Assembly (NCBI RefSeq): GCF_030272615.1
Contig: NC_081415.1
Span: 623,595,740-623,659,739, forward strand
Length of the DNA stretch: 64,000 bases
Direction: 5' to 3'
Origin: Cryptomeria japonica
Lineage: Eukaryota; Streptophyta; Pinopsida; Cupressales; Cupressaceae
A program made the position numbers and the translations under genes. The notes under the pieces were generated by a model that did not search any database, had not been told where the DNA came from, and saw only the letters and a list, made by a program, of their open reading frames with translations. This document shows, one piece after another, positions 21,413 through 33,483 of the stretch; position 1 is the stretch's first letter, and the number at the start of each line of letters is the position of its first letter.

Positions 21413-23314
21413 TTTGTTTATAAGTTTTTTGTTGAAGTTGTGTGAAAATGATGATGAGTTTTTGTTGAAATGAGAGATTGATGGTTGGTGAATTGTGTTG
21501 CACGTGGATCTCTAGCACTTTTAAGGTGGATGTAACCGAAATTCCTTCTTTGAATTGCTTGTTTGTTTGATAAGTTTTGATGTGATAAGGTGTAGAGAAA
21601 TCTAAGATGTGTTACAAATTTAACTACCTAGTAATGAGAGGATTCACTCATGAACTAGTTTTAACCTACATAGATGTGTCTCTTAGGATGAGCTTATCCT
21701 AGATGTAGAAACAATCTAAAAAGTGATGTGATGCGTTTGATTCAAGCAATATCTAAAAAGAGAACTTGGAGCAAGAACCTCTTAATGTTTTGAGAGTTGG
21801 AATGGATTTATGATGAAGTGATAATGTATGAGTGGGATAATGGATGAAATGTTTTCAACTTCAATAAAAAATTTGTGTTACAAATGGGACAAACTCTACC
21901 TCTTCCCTTTCGGGTGTTGGTGGTATTTCTCGAGCTGTGTTGTATGTGATACAGATGTTGGGGAAAAAGTTGGGATTAATCTTTCCTCCTTGATTTTTGT
22001 GATAACTTAGAGCTCTATATTGCATAAAAGCTCTGCGGTTCAATGATTCTGAATCAAATTCGTTTGTTTTACCTTGAAGGTATAGATGCATGCAATGTAG
22101 AAAGACTCTATGGGAGACAAAGATTTGTCGATTGATATAGAAGAATTTCCTCCTTTTGATCAAAGCCTTTGAGCTTAATGGTCTTCTTTTCAAGTTGATA
22201 TTCTGATGATGCTTCTTCTTTCGCAAGATGTGAAGAATGGTCATAAAATTTTTGACTCTTTTGTTGTTTGCACTTTGTTTTTGATGTTTTTGGTTGTTTT
22301 TGAAAGATGTTTGGTTGGATGAATACTTTTTTTTTGGGATTGATTTTCTGATTTGATGTTTCTTTGACAAGAAAACAAAGCAAGCACACAAACACCAAAA
22401 TGTTGCCTCAAAGGCACAAATGAGTATGGGTCTAGATCAACCCAATCTTTGGACTTGTATATGACCCTTCCTTTAGATGTATTTTAAGGTGTATTTCCAA
22501 AGCCTAAAGTCAGCTCAATTTGTACTTGGTCTTTAAAATGAACACACTTCAAACACTTTTTATCCCTAAGGTCAAATGGCCAGTTGTGATAAATTTAGCC
22601 CACATCTTGATATTTCTTCAACTTTGGTACTACATACCTTATGAATCCCACCTTGGCAGGTAAGGATGTGATATACTAAGTCTTGCACGAGCATAACAAA
22701 TAGATGATCCCTATGATGGGGGAGTCACCACTTTTATCAAGCCACACGTGACTTTTCAAAAAGCTATGTTTCTACTCAAGGAAATATGTATGGTGAGTAT
22801 CTTGGGAGCAAAACCATCTATGGTCTTGCACTAAATTATATCGCAAATATCCTCAATCAATAGAACAGGTGGGCTACTACATAAAGGCGTTTAGTCATGT
22901 TCGATGTTTTTGGACATAAGTTCATTTTGCAGTGACTCACTTAAGATCCTTGTAACTGGTGGTGGGGCCCATTTGTCCTTTCGGCCAGTTACACTGTAGG
23001 AACATCTATACCTAAGGCTACAGCTTTCGCTCACACCTGATTTCTATAGCGGCTCGAAGGATTTACCGCTCGAGGTCGTTCGCAAGAGTATCGATCCCTT
23101 GGCAGGCCTCTCTTAAAAAGATAAAATTTTGAGTGTTACTAACACTTTTCTCTTGCACCTAGGACCATGAAAGCCAAGGGAGAGGATAGTGTGTGTTAGA
23201 GGTAGGACCACTCGACTGACTTTTTGCACAAGTGTGCCAAGTACAAAAGACACTTGTTCTTTTTAATCCACCATTACAAATGTGATCTAACTATTTGGAG
23301 ATGTTGCTCCAACA
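21413..23314 (-). other. Element 2 5' leader, about 1.9 kb
   Basis: The stretch lies between the primer-binding site and the gag start. The scattered minus-strand frames (for example 21861-22391) are Lys/Asn/Ile-rich and look like chance openings. I see no gene. Long leaders are common in large Tat elements. Confidence 0.6.
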
Positions 23315-23332
23315 GTCACGTCGGGTTCACCA
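23315..23332 (-). other. Element 2 primer-binding site
   Basis: On the minus strand TGGTGAACCCGACGTGAC begins two bases after the 5' LTR end (GAGCATCA). It starts TGG, complementary to a tRNA CCA end. I could not assign the tRNA. Confidence 0.7.
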
Positions 23333-23334
23333 AA

Positions 23335-25191
23335 TGATGCTCTACAAAAAGGATTAGAAAATCTATTTGATGGCAACACACACAAGAGCACAAGAAACAA
23401 ACGTTAGTGTTAGCAACAAAAGATTATCCTAAACAGGCATATCAAGAGAGATATTAAGCATGAAATAGAAAGCATATAAACATAGAATAAAGTAGCTAAT
23501 CAAGATGCTCATAGTTGCTCCTCCCTTGTTCCTCTACTCTCCAAGTCCCAAATGAGTGTAGCTCTCAGCTTTTAGCATTAGCCATGGATGCCATATGGAG
23601 ACTCAAGATAGTTGAATATGATAAGAAAATGCTATGCAAGTGTAGATAGTGATGCTATGAGAAAGCTCTATGCTAATGCCTGTATAACAACAATACTCTA
23701 ATGCTTCTTTCTTTTGCTTGAGGAGAAGGGTTCTATTTATAGAAGAAATGGGGAAATGAAGGGTTAAGATTGAATGGTTTAATCAAGGGCCAAGTTTGAA
23801 AGTTGGGGATCCATGTGCACAATTGGCACCAATAAAATGGTGACAAGTGTCAACATAGGATTGGGTTGAAAGAAGAGGTTGGAGGCATTAAAGGCCTGAG
23901 AAGACCTCATGGTTATCTAGAGGCTAAGGGTCAAGTCCAAATTAAGATTACCCACTGGATTAAGAGTTAATCCAACGATAAACCTTTGTGCAAATGTTTA
24001 AGAGATAATCATGGTCAAAGCATTAATGGCCTGATGAGACCTTTGGGTTGGGTAGAGGTTGAGTCAAAACAATTGTTTTAACCATGTGGGAGGGTTTGAG
24101 GTAACCATTAATGGTTATTGGAGACTTTGGGGATTAAGTGGTTGAAGGTTGAAAGCCTTCAATGGTTATCAAAGACTTTGAGCAATTTAGTGGTTGAAGG
24201 TTGAAAGCCATTAATGGTTATCAAAGACTTTGAGGGTTTGAGAAGTGACTTCCCTTTTGCTTAGGAATGTGGCAAAGTTTAGAGAAGGGGTTAGGTTATT
24301 TAGAAGTGATTAGAAAATTCTAGAATGGGTTTAGGCATGCAAGTGGGAGAAATTTTGGTATTTTCAATTAAAATAAAATCATTTATTTCAATTAAATGGT
24401 GTAATTTGCATTTGGATAAATATTCAAATAAATATTAATTTATTTAAATGAGAAAAATGAAGATAAAGCATTTAAAATGCTTGAAGACTTTGAGGGAAAC
24501 CATTAAAGGCTTGAAGACTTTAAGGAAAACCATTAAAGTCTTAAGAAGACTATAGAAGGAAGCCATCAAGTTTGAAGACTTTAAAGCCATCAAGTTTGAA
24601 TACTTTAAGGGAAACCATTAAAGGTTTCAAGTGGGTGAGGATAAATAGGATTTTAAATAAATAATTTATTTAAAATAGTTGTGCAACTTGCTTTTGTAGG
24701 AAAATACAAGTGGGTGGAGGATAAAGGTGATTTAAATAAATTATTTATTTAAAATAATTGTGCAACTTGCTTTTGTAGGAAAATACAAGTGGGTGGAGGA
24801 TAAAGGTGATTTAAATAAATTATTTATTTAAAATAATTGTGCAACTTGCTTTTGTAGGAAAATACAAGTGGGTAGAGGATAAAGGTGATTTAAATAAATG
24901 TTAATTTATTTAAATGTGAGGTGGGATTTTGGGGGATTTAAAAAAATATTAATTTATTTAAATGTGAGAGAAGATTTAATTAAACAAATATGATTTATTT
25001 ATTTAATTAATGGTCTGAATTTGGTTAAGTGAATTAAATCAAATAAATTGAAAATTTATTTAATTAATAGGAGAAGAGGGTTAAGATGAATTAATTAAAT
25101 ATTAATTTAATTAATTCATTAATTGATGGTTAAATAATCAAATAAATACTAAGTATTCATTTAATTAAGTGGACAGATTTATGTGACTATA
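23335..25191 (-). repeat. Element 2 5' LTR (1857 bp)
   Basis: Matches 9869-11748. Its outer end on the minus strand reads TATAGTCAC instead of TGTAGTCAC, a single G-to-A change that spoils the terminal TG. It is followed by the GTATC duplication at 25192-25196. Confidence 0.92.
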
Positions 25192-25196
25192 GTATC
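25192..25196. other. Target-site duplication GTATC, right copy (element 2)
   Basis: Direct repeat of 9864-9868. The minus-strand SET reading frame passes through it. Confidence 0.9.
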
Positions 25197-26090
25197 TATA
25201 CGATTCAAACTTTAATCAATTAGAAGCTCTTCCCATGCACTTATTGATTTTATCGCACATACGAATACATGATTTCCCTCGTGCACCTCAAATATGCAAT
25301 TGGGTTGTTTATTAGTTGACCCAGGTCGCGTACTATTTATTAAATCTACAATATTCCTTGTTTCTTTTGGCGTTCCATCAATGTATAGAACCACTCGTTT
25401 ACTTTGATTATTATCTTTTTGTTGTATATAATTTGCTGACAGTGCATACCTACACATACTTTTTTTATATCGAACAACTGCATCCAATTATTGTAATTGT
25501 AACAAGGTCTGACAAACTCCATCAATTCAGCAACTTTGTTGTAATCGACCTTTATGTCATCCATGGAAAATAGGCTGAAACCATGTAATGATGAAGGTGC
25601 TATGTGATATATCCTATCGTTAACAGAAAAATCAGTGTTTATTGTAGGAGGTTCCTTGGGTACCCATTTTTGTAGATGTTTTTACCTCAATGGCACCTCA
25701 ATGTTGCCTTTGGTCTCATCATCATAAGAACATGACCCCCCTTGAGCAAGGAAAAATTTCATGTGTTTATTGAATTTTCTTCTAATCTTTTGACCTCTAG
25801 TTGATCTCCCTATTCTAGACCTACTACATGTCTCACTTTTATTTTCTATTCCTGCATTTCCCTCACTCGATGAGCACACATCTAACAAATACCTATTTGG
25901 TGGTACCTGCACTCCATCAAATGAGAGAGTTAGTTGGTAATGAGAGAGAAATTTTGCAAATGAGGGTAATGTTGATGAAGAAGTTGGCCCTAAAGTTGAT
26001 GTTGGGATTAAAATTTGAATAAGTCCAACTGGGGCCTCAAGTGTTGATAACTGTATTAGATTTGCTACTAATGTCGAGCTCTGAAAAATT
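25197..26090 (-). pseudogene. SET-domain protein: main exon (split by element 2)
   Basis: A TTTTTCAG acceptor at 26091 opens a long exon. Its first part is Ser/Thr/Leu-rich and then basic (VPPNRYLLDVCSSSEGN ... RSRIGRSTRGQKIRRKF). It continues into a SET-like domain: LHGFSLFSMDDIKV (N-terminal GxxLF motif), YALSANYIQQ, NIVDLINSTRPGS with QPNC (the position of the NHxCxPN motif), VFVCAIKSISAWEELLID (end motif EEL.xDY). SET domains transfer methyl groups to protein lysines, usually on histones. TAA at about 25682 and 25208 and a frameshift near 25460 inactivate it. The canonical NH and GEEL residues are changed, so activity is doubtful even in the ancestor. The exon ends beyond element 2 at about 9835. 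I do not know the exact family. Confidence 0.68.
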
Positions 26091-26099
26091 GAGGAAGTT

Positions 26100-26230
26100 T
26101 TTTTCCTAAGTAATATTTTAAAAATAATCTATTTCTATAGGGTGTATTGACTAGTTATACATGTTGATCCATGAGACTATGCAGGATCGTCATCAAAGGG
26201 ATTCAGGTTCCTGCACATGTAATTCAATTA
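26100..26230 (-). other. Possible small SET-gene exon
   Basis: After a TGTGCAG acceptor the frame NLNPFDDDPA, TAG, SHGS resembles a short acidic exon. Its phase does not join cleanly to the exon at 26352-26451, so the boundary is uncertain. Confidence 0.3.
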
Positions 26231-26351
26231 TCTTATGTTAGCTAAAAATTACATCGTACACAACATGAACAACATGAACTTTGTAGAAAAAAGGAGTATT
26301 AAATAAAAAAAAGATGTCATCATAATCATTGTAAATTTTTTAATTCATTAC

Positions 26352-26451
26352 CTTTACTTTATGTAGACTATGCAAGATCCTCAACTAAATGGTTGATGAT
26401 GTCTATAGTCAATGACTTGTTCCCACCAAGGGTGACAACATCACACCAGGA
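26352..26451 (-). pseudogene. SET-gene fragment: upstream exon
   Basis: A CATGTATAG acceptor and an AAAG|GTAATG donor flank a frame reading SWCDVVTLGGNKSLTIDI then INHLVEDLA, TAG, ST. It lies just right of the SET exon on the same strand and just left of element 1. No domain recognised. Confidence 0.45.
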
Positions 26452-26526
26452 CTATACATGAAATCAACACCATCAATTGAGCATCATAAGCATTACATTT
26501 GTAAGTTTACAAACAATAAATACATA

Positions 26527-26531
26527 TGTAT
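26527..26531. other. Target-site duplication TGTAT, left copy (element 1)
   Basis: TGTAT immediately precedes the LTR at 26532 and is repeated at 44484-44488. Confidence 0.9.
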
Positions 26532-27467
26532 TGTTGTCCTCAAAATTTTATTCCCTTTAATGTCCTTAAGATAATATGGTCTAAACTGGGTGCAGATAAA
26601 ACATCAAAGATAAGGAAATTCCAGAGACAACATATGACAAGGTTTGATTTAAACCTTCTACACTTCGGGCTTCCTTTGAGCCCAGGTGGGTATACCTTTG
26701 TGAGTTAACTTCACACTTTTAAACAATAAACCCACAGCAAACCAGTCTAGAAAACCAGTGGATTCATTCACCTTGAAATCAACTGAAAACAATGAATAGA
26801 AACTGTACTTAACTTCAGCATTTTTGATCAACAAAGTATGCAATAAACAACCTCGATTAACACCAGTGCCTTATCCAAGGTTACAGAGTCACTTAAATTC
26901 AAATAACACTTCTGAAACAATATATCCTTATGCTTCCCGTCGGCTTGGTTTCCACTAATCCTGTTATATGCCTGGCACATACAAGAATTCAATCATTCTA
27001 GACTAAGCTATGGTCCTCAAAATTCACAGTTCCCTCCAAAGAATTTACTGGTATGAGTGATCCCGCGTATTTAATTTCCCTTCTAAAGAGAAAAGCTAAC
27101 TAACACTTATACTGAGATTGCTTTGCAATTCCTTTCAAACTAAACAACCCTGGATTATTCAGAATAAAGACAGTAAATAAATTTGTGAACAAAAGTGAAG
27201 ACAACACATAACTTTTACTCAAAACCAATGGCCTATATATTGATATTCATTTCAAAGAGTATTACAATAAATTCTGATTCTCCATTAGACTTAGAAAAGC
27301 TCAGATAAATTTCTGCAACGTTTTCTTACAAAATTTTGTGATCCCCCTCCCTGTAGTCCTGGTATCCATTTATAACAACATGGATGCACAAAGCTTCGGA
27401 CTTCTCGAGGAGAGTTTGTTACAATTATTTCCAAAATTGATGAGGTTACAATTTTTACGTGAAACAG

Positions 27468-30400
27468 TTATGCACTCTTTTCAGCCTCTGCAGTCTATTC
27501 AACAGGTTGTTCAGTTGCAACCTCTTCTGGCTTTTCAGGGGCGCTCTCCAACTGCTCCGGATCATGGGTGGAATATTTAACTTCCCACTCATTATATGTC
27601 TCTTCTGTCGGCCATGAAAAATTAATCACATCATCTTTACTTTTAGTCAACCTTTTCCAAGAATTTCTCAGTTTGTTGACTTCTGAATTAAGAAAACTAT
27701 AGTGTGACTTAATTTTTTCTATTTCCTGTATTGTTATAACAAAGAAAGAGGTATCATCAAGATCAATGATTCCCTTTACCCTTGCTGACAATTTGACTTC
27801 TATTTCTTTATGCCATATTTGCTTATCTTTCAACTGATCCGGATTGGCAAAAATTCTTGGGAGCAACTCACAAACTTGATCAGTGTATAACTTCTTAAAT
27901 AATTTAACCCTTCTTTCCACATTATCCACTTCTGTAGCCAATTGCAATAAGATCTTAGCGATATCAGAAGTGGATTTGATAATGGGGTTAGCTCTTGCTT
28001 CATCACAAGATACACACATGAACTCTAGATCTTGCTCCCTAGGCCTCCATCTGTCAAAAATGGGTGTCAAAATGGCCTTATCTCTCCTTAATTCATTCCA
28101 TATTTCCATGACCCTTCCCACAGTATTGTGAAGAAGTGAGGCATTTATAGTATCTGCAAAATTGGAGATTGTGGCTTTTATTTTCTCCTCATACTTCCCT
28201 GCATAAAAGGCCTGAGCTTGCTTTAGGTTCTCCAATTCTTGGAGAGTTATCTCAATCATTTGGGAGCTGGAAGGCGCAGGAGATGGTGGGAGCTCAATAA
28301 TGGGGCTAGTAGGTGGAGGTCTTGCAGGAGAAGAAGCAATCATCAATGTTGAAGACTCACCTTGTTGGCATTGTCCCATCAGCTAGCTCTGCAATTTGGC
28401 AATGATGCTATCCTTGCCTCTTACGTCCTCCTTGGCACTGTCATAGGCCTTCAAAACTGTTTCCAATTTAATCTGGAGGGCCTCCTTTTCTTTGGCTTCC
28501 TTCTCAGCCACTGCAACACTAAATTTTGCAGTTTCTAGCACAGTGCTAGCAGCCTCTACTACCCCTGTACTCTGTACTCTTTTGACCATCAATCCACCAG
28601 GGTGACTTGACCCTGAAGTGTCTTTACCTTTCTTGTCCTCATTTCTTTTGAGGGACCACATAACTAGTGCAGCATTGTCCTTACTGAATGTAACCCCTTC
28701 CATGGGTTTAGTCTCTTTTCTTACTACATCTAGCACCAGAGCATCAGCAATATTCCATTCTGGTAAAATGAGCACTCCAGCTTGTGCTACTAGATCCCTT
28801 CCCTGTTCAGGAGTGATGGTTTTGAATTCTTCTATCATCTCCTATTTTATTTCTTCTTCCACTGAGGCTGGATCTTTGTTAGGCTGCTCTGCCTTTCTTG
28901 TTTCACATCTAGCATTATATGTATCTATATGCTACTTCCAGACAAATTGCATGAATGCTTCAGATGTAACAAAGTTATCATCAGCTAAAAAGGCACTACT
29001 GGCCTTCTTTATCTCAGGATCCCACTCCTGGCCCTTAAGCTCAGTTGAGGTGATGTCCATTTGTGCTTCAGTGGGCTCTTCTGGCATCCCTTCTTCCACC
29101 TCATCATAAGTGTAGGCAATTTCCCCCAAGCTGCCCAACTACGAGAGGTATTCAGTTGCTTCTTGTTCATCTCCTATGTGGATAGGGGATTGGGATGGGG
29201 AATACAAGGGTGTATCTGATTGCACTTCCTTCCCCACCCTTTGCTTCTTTGGGCTGTCCTGGATGTCAATGACATCTTGCACCTTCCTCTTTCCTTTGGA
29301 TGAAGAGGGCTCCCCTGTTGTAGGCACCAGCACACTGTAACCTGATTTCTTATGCAGGGTGTAGTCACCAGGAGGGATTGCTTTAGTGGAAGTTGACTTG
29401 CCCAAAATCATTCTAGCCTTTTCAGGGTTGCTCTTAATTAGAGCTTCCCTCTTTTCCTTTAGTGTTTGCATCGCATCTTCAAAGCAAACAATCAAAAATT
29501 TTATTTTTTCTTCCAATGGGAAGAAGCTAGACAATGGGTCATAGCTAGCATCAAATTGATGCACAAAATCCAAGGCTTTCTTGTAAGCCACCCATTTTTC
29601 TTTCCTCAACTCCTTTTCATCTAAATCAAATTCATTCCTGATGAGGTCTTCGGGAAAGTGGAATTGATGAGGCCTACCTTTGCATGCTACCTTCTTCCTG
29701 AACACACCATTGTAAAAGTCCTCTGGATCAGCACATCTGGACACTACAGTGGATAAATGGTAGGGTTTGAGGAAATCCTCAAAACAATTCTAGCCTCCCT
29801 TTGTAATTACAAATTGATGGGCTATTATAGCTGTAGGGAAAATAGTCCCTTTACCTCTGCCTGTTAGCTCTACCTCTTGTAGGCCACCAATTTGTCTAAG
29901 GATCTCAGCTATTCCCACTTTGAGAGGGACCTAGTATGGTAACAAAAATGGGGTGCCTCTAAAACCAAAAACTCTGAAAACCGTGGAGACTGGATATAAG
30001 TACATGTCACCCCAGTTATGAACAATTGTGATGTTCTCTACAAATTCTTTTGGCCTTAGGAATTCCATAAGAACCTTGGGGACTCTTGGGTTATCAGAGC
30101 AAAGGAGAGTCCTTATTTTGGATGCAAAATATTTATCAAACTTTAGGAAACTAGCATCCTCTCTGTCCCATGACAACACAGTGCTCCATAGTTGTACTGG
30201 CATCTTCTCTCCTTCCTTCTCTTTTACCAGGTCCATTCCACTGGTGAAATAATCACCACCTTTGAAGAGGAAAAGGTGCATCAAGAGTGAATACCATCCG
30301 AATGGCTTATCCACCTTCCCATTTCTTATTCCTATCAACCCTCCATGGATGGCATCGGCAATATAAGAAGCATAATCAAATGTAATAGCAAGAGAAGGAT

Positions 30401-31160
30401 TCAAAATCTGAACAATCATTAACAAATAATGATTTGGCATATTTGCTTCAGCATCCTCTCCTAGAACTTGGCAAAGTGCCCAATACATGCCTTTAACCCT
30501 TAGGGTAAACATACTCAATGAAAAAGGCTCTTGTGTGTTGGGCCCTACAACTGCTAACCCTCCTATTTTTAGGAAATGTTCTTTAAGAGGCCCATTCCTA
30601 AGATGACTCTTCTGTGCACTGTACACTTGGGCTAATTGTGTGAAATTTATGGGTTCCAGGAAATTTGTGAACTCATTGAGCCCAAACGCTGTTCTCAATT
30701 CCTCTGCTTTGATTTCCACAAGGGTTTTTCCATTAACATCCCGGATGCATCTCGTGACTGAATCATAGTTCACTTCCATTTGGGTTAACAATTCTGTATC
30801 CATGAACACCCCTGGGACTACCAATTTCTCGACATCTAGTTCCCAAATGCTATTTTGAGGAGCAGGAGAATTCCTCATCCCAAATCCGATTCTGAACAGC
30901 CCCAACCCAGACGGTCCAACCTATGGGTCTCTTAACCAATTACCTTTGTCATATAATCCTTCTCCTATCTTCAAACGGGGTGCCCTAGGCACTAACTCTT
31001 TGGCCTTTGATGCCTGGTTAGTTGACAATGTCAACTGTTCTAAAAAATCATCACATACACTTCGTTCTAAATAATTAACCTTGCCAGAAAATTCCCTTTT
31101 AGGAGCCACTGGAAAATACAAGGAAATGAATACACTCTTAAACAATCCTACAATACGAGA
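27468..31160 (-). pseudogene. LTR-encoded protein of unknown function (about 1230 codons, eight TAG stops)
   Basis: One reading frame stays open from about 31160 to a TAA at 27468-27470 except for TAG at 30921, 29931, 29790, 29139, 28932, 28842, 28383 and 27495. The other LTR still has CAG at two of these (30921 and 27495 equivalents). No ATG begins the frame; the first in-frame ATG is at 30878, and GTATTGTAG at its 5' edge could be a splice acceptor. Recognisable features: a globular N-terminal third (LRTAFGLNEFTNFLEPINF, HNWGDMYLYPVSTVFRV), a possible bipartite nuclear signal (KGKRKV ... PKKQRV), a Glu/Lys/Ala-rich coiled-coil part and a Pro/Ser-rich segment (PARPPPTSPIIELPPSP). I do not recognise the family and find no enzyme motif. 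Conservation of the frame between the LTRs argues for a real product. Confidence 0.7.
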
Positions 31161-31619
31161 ATGATTTTATCTAAAAGCCACACAAGAATTGCTTCAAAAA
31201 CATGAGAGAACCTGATGCTTGCTTGAAGGAAATTGCTTTGCAACTGAACCGCTTGCTCTGTTTCAGAAAATGATAACTCTACGTCTGCTCTTCTGCAAAA
31301 ATCTTTTAAAAGATATCCTTACTTGGTTGTTAGGAAATCAAATGCTTGTACTCTGGGCCTTAACTATGACATTGATTCCGCATGCTTCGGCCGTCCTTTT
31401 AAAATCGAATTCATACGAGAATTCATATTTTAGCTCCAACGGGTCGCAACCTTCCTGCAAGTGTCTCACTGTTAATTTCATTTTGACGGCTTTGTCTTTA
31501 GTCTGGGTCTCGTTATTTTATTGGCTACATAATACCACGCGGCATCTGACCATTGGCTTAGAAAATCCCTTCGCATTCCATTTTGATACTGGCCGAATGC
31601 CTCCCTTTATACTGTGACG

Positions 31620-33060
31620 GGCCCACATTTTTCCCTTTTGGCCATGTCATCATCATGACACGTGGACGGCCCTCGTTAACTCTCGCTATTTCGCAGGCTT
31701 AAAGGGTGAGCACTTTACCCTTGTGAAATAGCGTGGGCCATTGGATCATCCTTTAAGTTGATCACTAATTAATCCTTTGAAAAGGTTCTCAGAAATGGTG
31801 GACCCGCTGAGTCATCACTAACACCTGGCACCTAGTCACCTGCTGCGCTGATTTGTCACTCAGTCACTTGCCAGAAGAAAAACCATGGGGGCTCCACTTT
31901 CGTTTCAACAGGTCTATCTCCCACGTCATCATCAAGACACGTGGATGGCTGACACTCATTCTCGCTATTTCACGGGCTTAAAGGGTGAGCACTTTACCCT
32001 TGCAAAATAGCGCCAACCATCAGATCATCTCTGCAGTCGATCGGTATTTAACTCTTTGAAAAGGCTCTCAGAAATGGTGGGCCCATGGACACATCATGGA
32101 CACCTGGCACCTTGTCACTTTCGGATCTGACTTGTCAATTTCTCATTTGTCAAGCAGGAACCATAGGGACCCACAGTTTCCTTTTAGACCGCGTATCATC
32201 AAGACATGTGGATGGTCCTTGTTCATTTTCGCTATTTCGCGGCCTTAAGAAGTGAGCACTTTACCTTTGCGAAATAGCGTGGGCCGTTAGATCATATTTC
32301 AAATTGATCAGCATTTAAACCCTTCGAAAAGGCTCTCAGAAATGGTGGGCCCACGGACACATCATGGACACCTGGCGCCTTGTCACTTTTGGATCTGACT
32401 TGTCAATTTGTCATTTGTCAAGCAGGAACAATAGGGACCCACAGTTTCCTTTTAGACCACGTATCACCGAGACACGTGGATGGTCCTTGTTCATTTTCGC
32501 TATTTCGCAGCCTTAAGAAGTGAGCACTTTACCTTTGCAAAATAGCGGGGGCTGTTAGATCATATTTCAAATTGATCAGCATTTAAACCCTTCGAAAAGG
32601 CTCTCAGAAATGGTGGGCCCATGGACACATCATGGACACCTGGTGCCTTGTCACTTTCAGATCTGACTTATCAATTTGTCATTTGCTGGAAGGAGCCACG
32701 GGGTCTCAATAAATTGTTAAGAGCTGTCCCTGCCAGGTCATCTCCACCTGCGGCCTGACTCATCTTTGGGGCCCACTTTTGAACCTTTAATCCGGACCCA
32801 CTGACTGTGGTGACTTGTGCCACGTTTTACCTTTTAATACGCCAGAAGAAAACCACGAGGGCCCCATTTTCTTTGACAGCCACATCCTTTACTTCCTCCG
32901 TCATGACACATGGATGGCTGACATCCATTCTCGCTATTTCGCAGCTTTAAAGGGGAAGCATTTTACCCTTGTGAAATAGTGCCAACCATCGGATCCTTTC
33001 CCAAATTGATCGACGTTTACTGGGCCCGACACTTTAGAATGAAATAATATAAGGCGAAAT
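31620..33060 (-). promoter_or_regulatory. Five G-box plus hairpin modules in the LTR (U3-like)
   Basis: A 50-nt inverted repeat (outer arms CGCTATTTCGC/GCGAAATAGCG, inner arms AAGGGT/ACCCTT) occurs at 31684, 31963, 32230, 32498 and 32932. A CACGTGG motif lies exactly 25 nt before it at 31659, 31938 and 32473; the other two modules have CATGTGG or CACATGG. Spacing of the first four is 279, 267 and 268 bp. CACGTG is the G-box core bound by plant bZIP/bHLH factors. The position ahead of the LTR frame suggests promoter modules (inference). Confidence 0.6.
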
Positions 33061-33336
33061 TTTTTCAAATAATCAACGTAACCGCCTAGGTTAATAACAA
33101 GGGGGGGACACTTCCCACGACCCCACGACCCATGACCTAAGTGAAATAAAGTAACAGCAAAATAGAAACCAAAGGGTTTAAAATAAAAAGATAAGGTCTA
33201 AAACTTAAAAAACCCTTAAACCCTCTAGGTTTAAAATAAAGCTGAAGCACATGGGACTACACCCTATTCGAAAATTTTCAAGGTACCACAGCCAATTATG
33301 GGGAAAGAAGAACCCAATTTTAAAACAGTGATAACA
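33061..33336 (-). other. Outer end of the element 1 3' LTR
   Basis: Non-coding sequence from the last hairpin module to the LTR terminus TGTTATCACTG. It is closely matched by 44208-44483 in the other LTR. No motif recognised besides the terminus. Confidence 0.6.
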
Positions 33337-33483
33337 GCGGCTCTGACTGGGGATGGTTGATTGCGAGATCAATACAAGAAAACTCAGAAACTCTGGAGAA
33401 ACAGACCAAAACACAGACCAAAACTAGGAAAGTAGGAAAGAAAACAAAATATATACAAACAAAGGACTCACCGTGCATGGACA

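Larger units (their letters stand above)
9869..25191 (-). mobile_element. Element 2: Ty3/gypsy Tat-type LTR retrotransposon, minus strand, 15.3 kb
   Basis: The element has two LTRs (9869-11748 and 23335-25191), a GTATC duplication, a primer-binding site beside the right LTR and a purine tract beside the left LTR, so it is transcribed right to left. Domain order is gag, protease, G-patch-like segment, reverse transcriptase, gypsy RNase H, archaeal-type RNase H, integrase. That is the usual Tat order. Many stops and several frameshifts make it inactive. Over the first 365 bp the LTRs differ at about 11 positions (about 3%), so it is not recent. It sits inside the SET-domain exon. Confidence 0.93.
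26532..33336 (-). repeat. Element 1 3' LTR (6805 bp, full length)
   Basis: On the minus strand it begins TGTTATCACTG and ends GGACAACA. Layout in the direction of transcription: a promoter-like 1.7 kb with five G-box/hairpin modules (33060-31620), then a frame of about 1230 codons (31160-27468), then about 0.9 kb of non-coding sequence to the LTR end. At 6.8 kb it is unusually long for a plant LTR. Confidence 0.92.

Noticed and set aside
31219..31617. Plus-strand 132-codon frame in the element 1 LTR (also 42635-43117)
   Set aside because: Antisense to the transcribed strand, no domain, and differs in length between LTRs.
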